Shown: one piece after another, positions 36,327 through 44,971 of the stretch
How positions within the stretch are numbered: position 1 is the stretch's first letter
How the letters are laid out: every line of letters starts with the position of its first letter
NCBI RefSeq assembly: GCF_002968575.1
Contig: NZ_PVBM01000001.1
Coordinates: forward strand, 370,574 to 434,573
Reading direction: 5' to 3'
Origin: Neorhizobium huautlense
GTDB lineage: Bacteria > Pseudomonadota > Alphaproteobacteria > Rhizobiales > Rhizobiaceae
Length of the DNA stretch: 64,000 nucleotides
Program-made: the position numbers and the translations under genes
The notes under the pieces: model-generated
Told to the model about the DNA's origin: nothing
Database searches by the model: none
Seen by the model: only the letters and a program-made list of their open reading frames with translations

Positions 36327-38393
36327 ATGACCATCGAATTCTCCCCCTTCTTCTCCTGGCCGGTTCTTGCCGCTCTCGGTGTGCTGGCGCTTATCCTCGC
36401 CGGCCTCGCATTCTGGCGCGGCGTGCGCGGAGCCACGCTGCGCTCGCTGGCACTTGCCGCGCTGCTTCTGGCGCTCGCCAATCCGACCCTGATGCAGGAG
36501 GATCGGGAACAGCTCTCGACCGTGGTTCCGATCATTGTAGACCGCTCGCAAAGCCAGGAGACCGCGGGGCGTAAGGAGCAGACCGACGAGGCTCTCGCCA
36601 GCCTGAACGACCGGTTCTCGCGATATCCGCGGATCGAGACAAGGGTGGTCGATGTCGCTGACGACGAAAATTCGGACACGCCCTCGACGAAGCTCTTTAC
36701 CGCCCTGCGTTCTGCCATTTCCGATGTTCCCCCGGCACGCATCGGCGGCGCGGTTTTCCTGACCGACGGCCAGATCCATGACCTTCCCGGCATCAATCAG
36801 AACCTCGGCTTCAACGCTCCCGTCCATGGTCTCATCACCGGCCAGCCGGATGAGTTCGACCGCCGCGTCGAGGTGGTGCGTGCGCCCCGCTTCGGCATTG
36901 TCGGCGAAGAACAGGAACTGACGCTGCGCGTCTTCGACGACGGCCGTTCCGGCAGCAACGCCGCCCAGGTGACGGTGCGGATGAACGGCCAGCAGATCGC
37001 CACGCTTCAGGCGCGCACCGGCATCGAAACGCCGTTTGCCTTCACGGTTCCACGCGGCGGCAACAACGTCATGGAATTCTCCGTTGCCGAATTGCCGGGC
37101 GAAGTCACGACCGCCAACAATCGCGCCGTCCACGTCATCGACGGCATTCGGCAGAACCTGCGCGTCCTGCTGGTGTCCGGCGAACCGCATGCCGGCGAGC
37201 GCGCCTGGCGCAACCTCCTGAAATCGGATGCCTCGGTCGACCTCGTCCATTTCACCATCCTGCGGCCCCCGGAAAAGCAGGACGGCACACCGATCAACGA
37301 ACTGTCGCTGATCGCCTTCCCCACCCGCGAACTTTTCGTCGAGAAGATCAAGGATTTCGACCTGATCATCTTCGACCGCTACAAGCATCGCGGTGTGTTG
37401 CCGATTCTCTATTACGATTATATCGCCCAATATGTGCAGAGCGGCGGCGCGTTGCTGATCGCCGCAGGTCCGGAGCACGCGGGCGAAGATTCGATCGCCT
37501 CTACTCCGCTCGAACAGGTTCTGCCCGCCGCACCGACTGGAGAGGTCCACAGCGCGGCTTTCTATCCGCATCTGTCGGAAGCGGGCCAGAAACACCCCGT
37601 CACCCGCGGCCTGGACGGATCGGACCAGACGCCGCCTGCCTGGGGCCGCTGGTTCCGCACCATCGACGTCAATACGCCGCAGGGCCAGACGGTCATGGAA
37701 GGGGATGGCAGCCGGCCGCTTCTCGTGCTTAACCGCCAGGGCGAAGGCCGCGTCGCCATGCTCTTGTCGGACCAGGGCTGGCTTTGGGCGCGAGGCTTCG
37801 AAGGCGGCGGGCCGCATGTCTCCCTTTACCGCCGCATCGCCCATTGGCTGATGAAGGAACCGGAGCTCGAAGAAGAGGCATTGACCGCTCGCGCCCTCGG
37901 CCGGACGCTGGAGGCGACACGCCAGACGATCGGCGACGATCCGGGTCCTGCCAGGCTTCGTTATCCCTCCGGCCGCACGGAGACGGTGCCTATGACCTCC
38001 GCCGGCCCCGGCGAATACCGGCTGGAGCGCCGGATGGACGAAACCGGCCTTTTCGAAGTCAGCAGTGGCGAGTTTTCCACCCTCGTCCATGTCGGCGCTG
38101 TCGATGCGCCGGAATTCAAGGCGATGATCTCCACCGAGAATACGCTGAAACCCTACGCTGACAAAACCCATGGCCTTGTCAAGCGCGTCGCCTCCGGGGA
38201 CGGAATATCGCTGCCGGACATCCTGCCCGTGCGCGGTGAAGTGCGCGTCAACGACCCGGACCGGATGGTGATCCGCATGACGGACGAGAGCGTGCTGCGC
38301 GGCATCGATACGCTGCCGCTGTTTGCCGGCGTTGCCGGGCTTTCCGCCCTCCTCTTTGCCGTCGCTGCCATGTGGTGGCGCGAGGGGCGCTGA
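36327..38393 (+). CDS. Large membrane protein with VWA/amidotransferase-like region, MoxR operon
   Basis: The 688-residue protein has two N-terminal helices (about 8-30 and 37-53), a VWA-like start (IIVDRSQSQ, then AVFLTDGQIHD), a beta-rich part, then a ThuA/GATase-like segment (LLVSGEPHAGERAWRNLL; YVQSGGALLIAAGPEH), and one C-terminal helix (about 663-684). The ends are in the cytosol and the large loop is probably periplasmic. It follows DUF4159 by 11 bases and ends two bases before the next gene. It likely forms a complex with the BatA/DUF4159 protein, but no activity is known. Confidence 0.85.
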   Translation: MTIEFSPFFSWPVLAALGVLALILAGLAFWRGVRGATLRSLALAALLLALANPTLMQEDREQLSTVVPIIVDRSQSQETAGRKEQTDEALASLNDRFSRYPRIETRVVDVADDENSDTPSTKLFTALRSAISDVPPARIGGAVFLTDGQIHDLPGINQNLGFNAPVHGLITGQPDEFDRRVEVVRAPRFGIVGEEQELTLRVFDDGRSGSNAAQVTVRMNGQQIATLQARTGIETPFAFTVPRGGNNVMEFSVAELPGEVTTANNRAVHVIDGIRQNLRVLLVSGEPHAGERAWRNLLKSDASVDLVHFTILRPPEKQDGTPINELSLIAFPTRELFVEKIKDFDLIIFDRYKHRGVLPILYYDYIAQYVQSGGALLIAAGPEHAGEDSIASTPLEQVLPAAPTGEVHSAAFYPHLSEAGQKHPVTRGLDGSDQTPPAWGRWFRTIDVNTPQGQTVMEGDGSRPLLVLNRQGEGRVAMLLSDQGWLWARGFEGGGPHVSLYRRIAHWLMKEPELEEEALTARALGRTLEATRQTIGDDPGPARLRYPSGRTETVPMTSAGPGEYRLERRMDETGLFEVSSGEFSTLVHVGAVDAPEFKAMISTENTLKPYADKTHGLVKRVASGDGISLPDILPVRGEVRVNDPDRMVIRMTDESVLRGIDTLPLFAGVAGLSALLFAVAAMWWREGR

Positions 38394-38395
38394 GC

Positions 38396-38812
38396 ATGGC
38401 CGATCTTGAACTGACGTCCGAGCCCTCGCCTGAGGACCTTGCCGTAATCCTGGACGGGCTGACCGCCTTCAACGAAGGCGAAGTGGGCGCGGCGGAACGC
38501 CAGACGCTGGCCGTGCTGATCCGGGATCCAGAAAGAAAGGTGATCGGCGGTCTTTCCGGGTACACGTCCTGGGGCTGGCTGTTCACCCAGCTGCTGTTCA
38601 TCCCGCAATCGCTGCGCGGCAATGGTATGGCCGGTCGGCTGCTTCGGACGGCCGAGGAAGAAGCCCGCCGCCGCGGCTGCCATGGCGCCTGGATCGACAC
38701 CTTCAATCCTGTCGCCCTCGAAGCCTATAAGCGTCAGGGTTATGAGACATTCGGCGAATTACCCGGCTTTGTGAGTGGCCGGACCCGTACCTTCCTCAAG
38801 AAGGTGCTTTGA
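38396..38812 (+). CDS. GNAT acetyltransferase, first of a tandem pair
   Basis: This 138-residue GNAT protein has the acetyl-CoA-binding motif A near SLRGNGMAGRLLRTAEEEARRRG and the C-terminal NPVALEAYKRQGYETFG. It starts two bases after the membrane-protein stop, so it is in the MoxR operon. It is clearly related to the next gene along its length (shared KVIGGLSGYTSWGWL/KVIGGLTGYTGRGWL pattern). Substrate unknown: small molecules or protein N-termini are both possible. Confidence 0.88.
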   Translation: MADLELTSEPSPEDLAVILDGLTAFNEGEVGAAERQTLAVLIRDPERKVIGGLSGYTSWGWLFTQLLFIPQSLRGNGMAGRLLRTAEEEARRRGCHGAWIDTFNPVALEAYKRQGYETFGELPGFVSGRTRTFLKKVL

Positions 38813-38856
38813 GTTATTCATCCGCTTACGGAATTTTACGCAAAGACGCCGGCGGC

Positions 38857-39276
38857 ATGGATATCGAACTCAAATTGGTCGAGGGCGTCACGCCCGAGGA
38901 AGAAGAAATCATCCTCGATCGACTGAAAGCCTACAATATTGAGAGATTCGGCAAGAGCGACCGCAGGGAACTGGCGGTGCCGATCTACGATGCCGAAGGC
39001 AAGGTGATCGGCGGATTGACAGGCTATACCGGCCGCGGCTGGCTCTATGTGGCAATGCTTTACGTTCCCGATGAACTGCGCGGCCAGGGCCTTGCCGCCC
39101 GCATGCTGGATTTGGCGGAAACAGAAGCCCGCGCCCGGGGCTGCATCGGCGCCTATATCGATACGATGAACCCCGACGCTTTGAGGGTCTACCGGAAACA
39201 GGGTTATGTCGACATCGGCAGCCTGAACGGCCTTGCGGGAGGCCATTCTGTCACTTGGCTGCAAAAGCGTTTTTGA
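38857..39276 (+). CDS. GNAT acetyltransferase, second of a tandem pair
   Basis: The 139-residue paralogue has DELRGQGLAARMLDLAETEARARG for acetyl-CoA binding and NPDALRVYRKQGYVDIG near the end. ATG at 38857 was chosen because it aligns with the first copy; a TTG at 38809 is in frame but improbable. The ribosome site is poor, so coupling to the previous gene may be needed. Its stop is 12 bases from the convergent MFS gene. Confidence 0.87.
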   Translation: MDIELKLVEGVTPEEEEIILDRLKAYNIERFGKSDRRELAVPIYDAEGKVIGGLTGYTGRGWLYVAMLYVPDELRGQGLAARMLDLAETEARARGCIGAYIDTMNPDALRVYRKQGYVDIGSLNGLAGGHSVTWLQKRF

Positions 39277-39288
39277 CCTTCCCTCACC

Positions 39289-40602
39289 TCAGGTCAGCGA
39301 CGTCTGGCGCGTTTCCGTATTGATCATGATCCCGGCAAGCGCGGCGAGCACGAGCAGTCCGGCAAAGATGCCGATGGTGAGCCCGAGGCCCTGCACTACG
39401 ACATAACCGACCAGCGACGGCGCGAGCAGGCCGCCGAGACGAGCCATGGCGCCTGCCGCCCCCATGCCGGTTGCGCGCGACGCCGTCGGATAAAGCTCCG
39501 GGGTATAGGCGTAGAGAGCGCCCCAGGTGCCGAGCAGCGCAAAGCTCATCAGCAGCAGAGCCGCTGCGATGAGGCTAGCATTCGAGGCAATCACGAAGAG
39601 CAGGCAACCGAGCGCCGACAGCAGGCAGAAACCGACCAGGGTCGGCTTGCGGCCCCATTTCTCGACGCCGTAGGCCGCGAGCGCATAACCCGGAAGCTGC
39701 GCCAGCGCCACGAGCACCAGGAAACCGTAGCCGCGCACGAAGCCGAAACCTTCGCCGGCGAGTCTTGCCGGCATCCAGGTGAAGACGCCGTAATAGGACA
39801 CCGACACGAGAAACCAGATCGCCAGGATCATGATGCTGCGCTGGCGCAGTCCGGACGAAAAGATGCCGGTCGATTTCACCGGCGGCGGCGAAACGAGACT
39901 GGTTTCAGCCCCGAGCTGCGGCCGACCGTTGACGACGAGCATCCGTTCCACGATCGCTTTGGCTTCCTCACTCCGGCCGGAACGCAGGAGATAGAGCGGC
40001 GATTCCGGCACCAGGAACCGCAGGCCGATACCCGCAACAGCCGGAATTGCCGTCACCGCAAAGATATAGCGCCAGGCATCGGCTACCCCGGCAAGGCTCG
40101 CCCCCCAGGCGGCGAGCGCCACGATCAGCGTACCGACGGCCCAGAACCCTTCGAGGAACACCAGCCAGCGCCCGCGGTTCTTCGCCGGCAGGAACTCCGC
40201 CATCATCGCATAATCCACCGGCAGTGTGCCGCCGACCGCAGCGCCCGTCAGGAAGCGCAATATCACGAGGATCGTGAAGTCCGGCGCGAAGATGGAAAGG
40301 GTGCCGAACACGGCGTCGCAGGCGACGGTCACGATCAGCACCCGGCGGCGGCCGATACGGTCGGCGAGCCTGCCGAAACCCATCGCACCGAGAAGCATGC
40401 CGAAGAAGAAGGCCGTGCCCGTCTGCAACGCCTGAGGCACCGTCAGACCGAAGGTCGCCGCGATAGAGGCGGCGGTAAAACCGACCGCCAGAACCTGCAT
40501 CGCATCCGCGGCCCAGACGAGGCCGAAAATCCCCATCAGCCGCCGTTGGTAGGTTCCCGCCCCGGCGCGGTCCAGCGCGTCGTCCATCGTGATTGCCGCC
40601 AT
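39289..40602 (-). CDS. MFS transporter, metabolite/H+ symporter type
   Basis: This 437-residue protein has 12 predicted helices. The loop motif GFGRLADRIGRRRVL (between helices 2 and 3), RFLTGAAVGGTLPV, PESPLYLLRSGR at the middle loop and ELYPTASRATGMG near the end place it with the sugar-porter/SV2-like and aromatic-acid groups. ATG at 40600-40602 follows GGGGGGCAGG. The substrate is not predictable from neighbours. Confidence 0.9.
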   Translation of the reverse strand: MAAITMDDALDRAGAGTYQRRLMGIFGLVWAADAMQVLAVGFTAASIAATFGLTVPQALQTGTAFFFGMLLGAMGFGRLADRIGRRRVLIVTVACDAVFGTLSIFAPDFTILVILRFLTGAAVGGTLPVDYAMMAEFLPAKNRGRWLVFLEGFWAVGTLIVALAAWGASLAGVADAWRYIFAVTAIPAVAGIGLRFLVPESPLYLLRSGRSEEAKAIVERMLVVNGRPQLGAETSLVSPPPVKSTGIFSSGLRQRSIMILAIWFLVSVSYYGVFTWMPARLAGEGFGFVRGYGFLVLVALAQLPGYALAAYGVEKWGRKPTLVGFCLLSALGCLLFVIASNASLIAAALLLMSFALLGTWGALYAYTPELYPTASRATGMGAAGAMARLGGLLAPSLVGYVVVQGLGLTIGIFAGLLVLAALAGIMINTETRQTSLT

Positions 40603-40679
40603 GCACCTGCCCCCCGGAGTTGACGAATCATCCCGGCAGTCACTGCCGGCCAATGGTAAGGTTGATTAGCGGACTTGCG

Positions 40680-41198
40680 CTATGGACGCCAGCCGATCGT
40701 TCCCTTGAGACGGCTATGCACGTCTTCCGAAATGGGTACGACCAGGACCCGGTTTGGATCCACCGGCCCCGGGAATTGCAGCGCGTTATACGCAACTTTC
40801 TCGAAGCCGAGCGGGCTGTAATAGGGCGGATCCCCCACCAGGATCACCGCTTCCGATCCCTTCCGCTTCGCCGCCTCGATCGCAATCCGCACCAGCTCGC
40901 GCCCGATCCCGCGGTTTTTATGCGACGGCCGCACGGCGAGAGGTCCCAGCAGATGGCCCTTTACATCCCCGGCAAGAACCGGGGTCATCCGGACCGAGGC
41001 GATCGTCTCGCCATCATCGGTGCAGACGAAGGACAAGGAGCGGTCGTGCGGCCCCTGCTCCCGGATCCGGGCGGCGGCACGGGTGTGACGGCCCGGCCCG
41101 AAAGCTTCCGCATTGATGAGTTCGATGACGTCGTCATGGGACGCGTCTTCGGTGAGATAGACAAGTTCGTGCTTGTGCAGGAATTCGAGCTGAGACAT
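40680..41198 (-). CDS. GNAT N-acetyltransferase, YhbS-like
   Basis: This 172-residue GNAT protein has the order of YhbS-type enzymes: AFGPGRHTRAAARIREQG, then LGPLAVRPSHKNRGIGRELV (acetyl-CoA loop), VGDPPYYSPLGFEKV and VLVVPIS. ATG at 41196-41198 is the most likely start; the frame extends 13 codons upstream to a TTG. It is not close to the tandem GNATs. Substrate unknown. Confidence 0.87.
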   Translation of the reverse strand: MSQLEFLHKHELVYLTEDASHDDVIELINAEAFGPGRHTRAAARIREQGPHDRSLSFVCTDDGETIASVRMTPVLAGDVKGHLLGPLAVRPSHKNRGIGRELVRIAIEAAKRKGSEAVILVGDPPYYSPLGFEKVAYNALQFPGPVDPNRVLVVPISEDVHSRLKGTIGWRP

Positions 41199-41457
41199 GA
41201 AAGGACCGAAGCCGTGGAAAAAGAGCGGACAGGACAAGTGATCTCGATGACGCCGTGTGAGCGTCTTTCCCTAAGATCAGCGTCGTCGCAGTGCTCGTGC
41301 CTCAGTCATGGAAACAAATATCCCCAAATTGCGGAAAGCCAACTAGCAGGAAAATTCCTTTCCGTCCAATCGAAAAACGCAGTGTTTGCAAAAACGCGGC
41401 TCGCCAAAAGTCACCGCTGCCGTATCTATTGACCGAAATAACCTCAAGGAGAATGCC

Positions 41458-42447
41458 ATGGGCATGCTTGTCGATGGAAAATGGCAGGACGTCTGGTACG
41501 ACACGAAGGAAAGCAAGGGCCATTTCAAGCGGGCTGCTTCGCAATTCCGGCACTGGATAACTGCCGATGGCGCCGCCGGCCCGTCTGGCATAGGCGGTTT
41601 CAAGGCGGAGGCCGGGCGCTACCATCTCTATGTCTCCTACGCTTGTCCCTGGGCGCATCGCACGCTGATTTTCCGCAAACTGAAGAAGCTCGAGGAGCTG
41701 ATTTCTGTTTCGGTAGTCGATTATCTGATGCTGGAGAACGGCTGGGAGTTTAAAAGGCGCGATGGTGCGACCGGCGACGACCTCTTCGGTTACGACTATC
41801 TCTATCAGGTCTATCTGAAGGCCGATCCGCACTATACCGGACGCGTCACCGTACCGGTTCTCTGGGACAGGAAGCAGAACACGATCGTCTCCAACGAAAG
41901 CGCGGAAATCATCCGCATGTTCAACAGCGCCTTCGACGGACTGACGGGCTCCGCTGCGAATCTTTATCCGGAAGATCTCCGCGCTGAAATCGATGAGCTG
42001 AACACGCTCGTCTATGACACCGTCAACAACGGCGTCTACAAGGCAGGCTTCGCGACCGAGCAGGAGGCCTATGCGCAGGCCGTTGCCCGGCTTTTCGATA
42101 CTCTGACCATGCTGGAACAGCGCCTCGGCCCCAGCCGCTATCTCTTCGGCGACCGGCTGACGGAGGCCGATTGGCGGCTCTTCACCACACTCTTCCGCTT
42201 CGATCCGGTCTATGTCGGCCACTTCAAATGCAATATTCGCCGCATCGCCGACTATCCGAACCTCTCAGGCTACCTGCGCGACCTCTACCAGCATCCGGGT
42301 ATCGCCGAGACCTGCAATCTCCTGCACATCAAGAACCACTATTACGGCAGCCACCGGACGATCAATCCGACCGGCATAGTGCCCGTGGGCCCGGTGATCG
42401 ATCTGGATGGACCGCACGGAAGGGAGAAATTGAAGACCGCAGCATGA
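41458..42447 (+). CDS. Glutathionyl-hydroquinone reductase (Xi-class glutathione transferase)
   Basis: These enzymes reduce glutathionyl-hydroquinones through a cysteine in a CPWAH motif. The 329-residue protein has YVSYACPWAHR with C63, VPVLWDRKQNTIVSNES (glutathione site) and the C-terminal signature IKNHYYGSHRTINPTGIVP, which marks this class. ATG at 41458 has AAGGAG upstream. It is divergent from the GNAT gene and is chromosomal; no quinone catabolic cluster is close. It may protect against quinones or repair S-glutathionylated products. Confidence 0.93.
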   Translation: MGMLVDGKWQDVWYDTKESKGHFKRAASQFRHWITADGAAGPSGIGGFKAEAGRYHLYVSYACPWAHRTLIFRKLKKLEELISVSVVDYLMLENGWEFKRRDGATGDDLFGYDYLYQVYLKADPHYTGRVTVPVLWDRKQNTIVSNESAEIIRMFNSAFDGLTGSAANLYPEDLRAEIDELNTLVYDTVNNGVYKAGFATEQEAYAQAVARLFDTLTMLEQRLGPSRYLFGDRLTEADWRLFTTLFRFDPVYVGHFKCNIRRIADYPNLSGYLRDLYQHPGIAETCNLLHIKNHYYGSHRTINPTGIVPVGPVIDLDGPHGREKLKTAA

Positions 42448-42606
42448 TCGGCATCGCATCGGCGACGGCTGCGACACACCGCCGCCGATATATCCAAAAG
42501 AATATTTCGATCGACTTTGGCGTCCAAACGGACTATGAATAAGGAGACGAAGGGTCACGGGTCGGGCGCCAGTAATCGCTTCTCCCCCGACGGAAGGGAG
42601 GCAGCC

Positions 42607-42861
42607 ATGTGCAATGCAGTTTCGGTGTTTCCCAGAAACCAATACTGGGTCGTACGGATTGTCGAACAGGGCGCCGAAGCCGAACGCGAGTTTCTTTACG
42701 AAGTACACGCTCGCGCCTGGGCTGAGGGCCAATACATCAGGCTGAACAGGTCATTTTCCCCTGGCGCTGGCATTGTAAAGCGGGCGCCTATGGAAGCTGG
42801 CGGATGTTTCGAGAGCCTGGAAAATGGACACACCAGCTTTGGCGGAATGATTCCCGGCTGA
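42607..42861 (+). CDS. Small hypothetical protein
   Basis: This 84-residue protein starts at ATG 42607, with GGGAGG about six bases upstream, the main reason for this start; the frame extends 30 codons further without a site. It has several aromatic residues and a segment VSVFPRNQYWVVRIVEQGAEAEREFLY and ends MIPG. No signal or known family. It is next to the Nudix gene on the opposite strand. Confidence 0.5.
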   Translation: MCNAVSVFPRNQYWVVRIVEQGAEAEREFLYEVHARAWAEGQYIRLNRSFSPGAGIVKRAPMEAGGCFESLENGHTSFGGMIPG

Positions 42862-42879
42862 TCGATCGGTCGGCAAGCT

Positions 42880-43368
42880 TCACCAGAAATCCGACTTCTC
42901 AACCTCGCCGCACAGTTCCTTGAGCCGTCGCCGGGTCGCAGTCGTCGTGTCCTCGGGCAAGGCATCCAACGCGAAAAATCCGCTCTCCGCAATCTCCCTG
43001 TTGGGAGCCCTCGGTGCCATCTGATCGACGGTCACCTGGTAGAAGAGGACGTGATCCCGCTTGCTGGCATTGCGATTATAGTAGACGTGAAAAAGGGCCG
43101 GTTCTCCGAGGATTTCCAGATTGCCCTCTTCCCTCAGCTCCTTCGCGAGTGCGGCGCGGGCAGTCTCGTGCCGTTCCATGCCTCCGCCCGGCATGTACCA
43201 GCCGGGAACATAGGTATGGCGAACCAGGAAGATGCGCCCTTCCGCATCGAAGCAGGCTGCGCGCACGCCAAGCGTCATGCCCCGTCTCACGATGAAGAAC
43301 TGGTGCAACAGCCAGACCATCATCCTTGTTCGAAAACCTCGGACCTCCGGAATGCCGTCATTGCTCAT
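42880..43368 (-). CDS. Nudix hydrolase
   Basis: The 162-residue protein contains a Nudix fold with YVPGWYMPGGGMERHETA and ALAKELREEGNLE. The box (62-84) keeps the key glutamates but reads KELREEGN where the usual pattern is REUxEExG, a small shift that may reflect a different substrate or reduced metal binding. The N-terminus has an RMMVWLLHQFF segment. It is divergent from the phosphoesterase gene; the substrate is unknown. Confidence 0.87.
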   Translation of the reverse strand: MSNDGIPEVRGFRTRMMVWLLHQFFIVRRGMTLGVRAACFDAEGRIFLVRHTYVPGWYMPGGGMERHETARAALAKELREEGNLEILGEPALFHVYYNRNASKRDHVLFYQVTVDQMAPRAPNREIAESGFFALDALPEDTTTATRRRLKELCGEVEKSDFW

Positions 43369-43433
43369 TCATAACTCCGGGAGCCGTCAGAAAATCGATA
43401 ACGATTTGCGGGCTTATGCGTTATGTCTGCGGC

Positions 43434-44387
43434 ATGTTCAAATTCGCGCATATTTCCGACATCCATTTAGGCCCGCTTCCGAAACTGACGCTTCGCGAAC
43501 TCTTTTCGAAGCGTATCACCGGCTTTGTCAATTGGCACCGGAATCGCCGCAAGCATCTTTTCGTCAACACGCTTGACCTGCTTTTGAGCGATTTGAAGAC
43601 GCGCGAGCCGGATCATCTGGTCGTGACCGGTGATCTCGTCAATCTTGCGACCGGCATCGAGATCCGACTGGCTGCCGAATGGCTGCAGACCATCGGGGAT
43701 CCTCTGGAAACGACGGTCGTGCCGGGCAATCACGATGCCTATGTCCCCGGCGCCCATGATAAGTCGGTGGCGGCATGGTATCCCTTCATCGCCAGCGATG
43801 ACGACCCGGAAATCTGGCCGGAGCACGACCACATCTTCCCCACCTATCGGCGGCGCGGACCGATCGCGGTCATCGGCTGCTCGACATCCAATGCGACCCC
43901 GCCTTTCTCGGCTTCCGGCTATTACAGTCCCAGGCAGGCGCGCGAAACCGTAAACCTGCTGAAGAAGGCCGGCGAAGAGGGTCTGTTCCGCATCGTGCTG
44001 ATCCATCACCCCCCGATTCATGGCGCGGCATCCTCGCACAAGAGAATGATCGGCATCCGCCGTTTTGCCGCCGCGATCTCGACCGGCGGCGCCGAGCTGG
44101 TGCTGCACGGGCACACCCATCTCAACACGCTTTATTGGCTGAGAAGTCACCACGGTCAGGTTCCCGTCCTCGGCATAGCCTCTGCGTCGCAGGGGCCGGG
44201 CGGGCACAAACCGCGGGCCGCCTACAACCTGTTCACCCTTTCCGGGGAACCCGGCGCCTGGAACCTCCTCTGCGAGCGCTACAGTCTCACCGAGAATGGA
44301 GACGGCGTGGGTCTCGATAACAGCCGGCTCCTCTATGGCGAGATGCCGCCGACCATTTCGATCCCGGAAGCCGCGAGAATGTTGTAG
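43434..44387 (+). CDS. Metallophosphoesterase
   Basis: This 317-residue protein has the calcineurin-like metal motifs in order: HISDIHLG (about 6-13), VVTGDLVN, VVPGNHDAY, IVLIHHPPIHG and LVLHGHTHLN. All ligands for the two-metal site are present. It has no signal peptide. Start at ATG 43434 gives the conserved FKFAHISD N-terminus; ATG 43416 is an alternative, and neither has a strong site. Relatives hydrolyse cyclic nucleotides or phosphodiesters. Confidence 0.9.
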   Translation: MFKFAHISDIHLGPLPKLTLRELFSKRITGFVNWHRNRRKHLFVNTLDLLLSDLKTREPDHLVVTGDLVNLATGIEIRLAAEWLQTIGDPLETTVVPGNHDAYVPGAHDKSVAAWYPFIASDDDPEIWPEHDHIFPTYRRRGPIAVIGCSTSNATPPFSASGYYSPRQARETVNLLKKAGEEGLFRIVLIHHPPIHGAASSHKRMIGIRRFAAAISTGGAELVLHGHTHLNTLYWLRSHHGQVPVLGIASASQGPGGHKPRAAYNLFTLSGEPGAWNLLCERYSLTENGDGVGLDNSRLLYGEMPPTISIPEAARML

Positions 44388-44491
44388 AATCAATGTCGCG
44401 ATTGTTGCGGAATCGCCACATTCCCGTCATAGCTAGTATCAGACACAGTCATCACCGACATTATCAACCATAGCAAAGCCGCTCTCTGCCT

Positions 44492-44971
44492 ATGAGCCAA
44501 CCGAGCCCATCGACCGACATCCGGCGCGATCTCGTCGCCCTCCTGCCACGCCTGCGTCGTTTTGCGATGACGCTCACGGGCGATGCGTCGGATGCCGACC
44601 AGCTGGTTCGTGGCGCTGCCATGCGGGCGATTCAAAAAAGCCACCACTGGAAGGGAGAGGGACGGCTCGAGAACTGGCTATTCAGCATCATGCGGACGAT
44701 CTGGTCGGACGAAGCGAGGAAGCGCCGAAAGGCTGAACCCGCCGGAACCGATGCCGGCTCGGCGCCCGAAAGGAAGAAGACGGCGAGTGCCGTACTCTCG
44801 ATGCCGGAAGGGCTTGCCTCCGCTTTCCTGCTTACCGATGTGGAAGGCTTCACCTGTCAGGAAGCCGCCACCATCCTGGGTATTCCGGCAGATCAGCTTG
44901 CGGCCCGCCTCTGTGCCGCCCGCCTTGGTCTTTCATCGCTCAACGCCGTGACAACCGAGCGGAGGGCGTGA
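44492..44971 (+). CDS. ECF-type RNA polymerase sigma factor
   Basis: The 159-residue protein has a shortened sigma2 (about 15-80, with AMTLTGDASDADQLVRGAAMRA and ENWLFSIMRTIWSDEARKRR) and sigma4 (about 100-155, with LTDVEGFTCQEAATILGIPADQLAARLCAARLGL). The recognition helix is less canonical than usual. It precedes a membrane protein in an overlapping frame (GTGA), the standard sigma/anti-sigma order. It does not look like EcfG. I could not define its target promoter. Confidence 0.88.
   Translation: MSQPSPSTDIRRDLVALLPRLRRFAMTLTGDASDADQLVRGAAMRAIQKSHHWKGEGRLENWLFSIMRTIWSDEARKRRKAEPAGTDAGSAPERKKTASAVLSMPEGLASAFLLTDVEGFTCQEAATILGIPADQLAARLCAARLGLSSLNAVTTERRA

Noticed and set aside
36273..38171. 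632-codon minus-strand frame
   Set aside because: It is antisense to the 688-residue membrane protein of the MoxR operon. Its composition (Arg, His, Asp) is that of a shadow frame.
44401..44440. Candidate ECF promoter GGAATC ahead of the sigma factor
   Set aside because: The following CGTC lies only 10 bases later, not the roughly 16 needed, so it is not a convincing ECF promoter.
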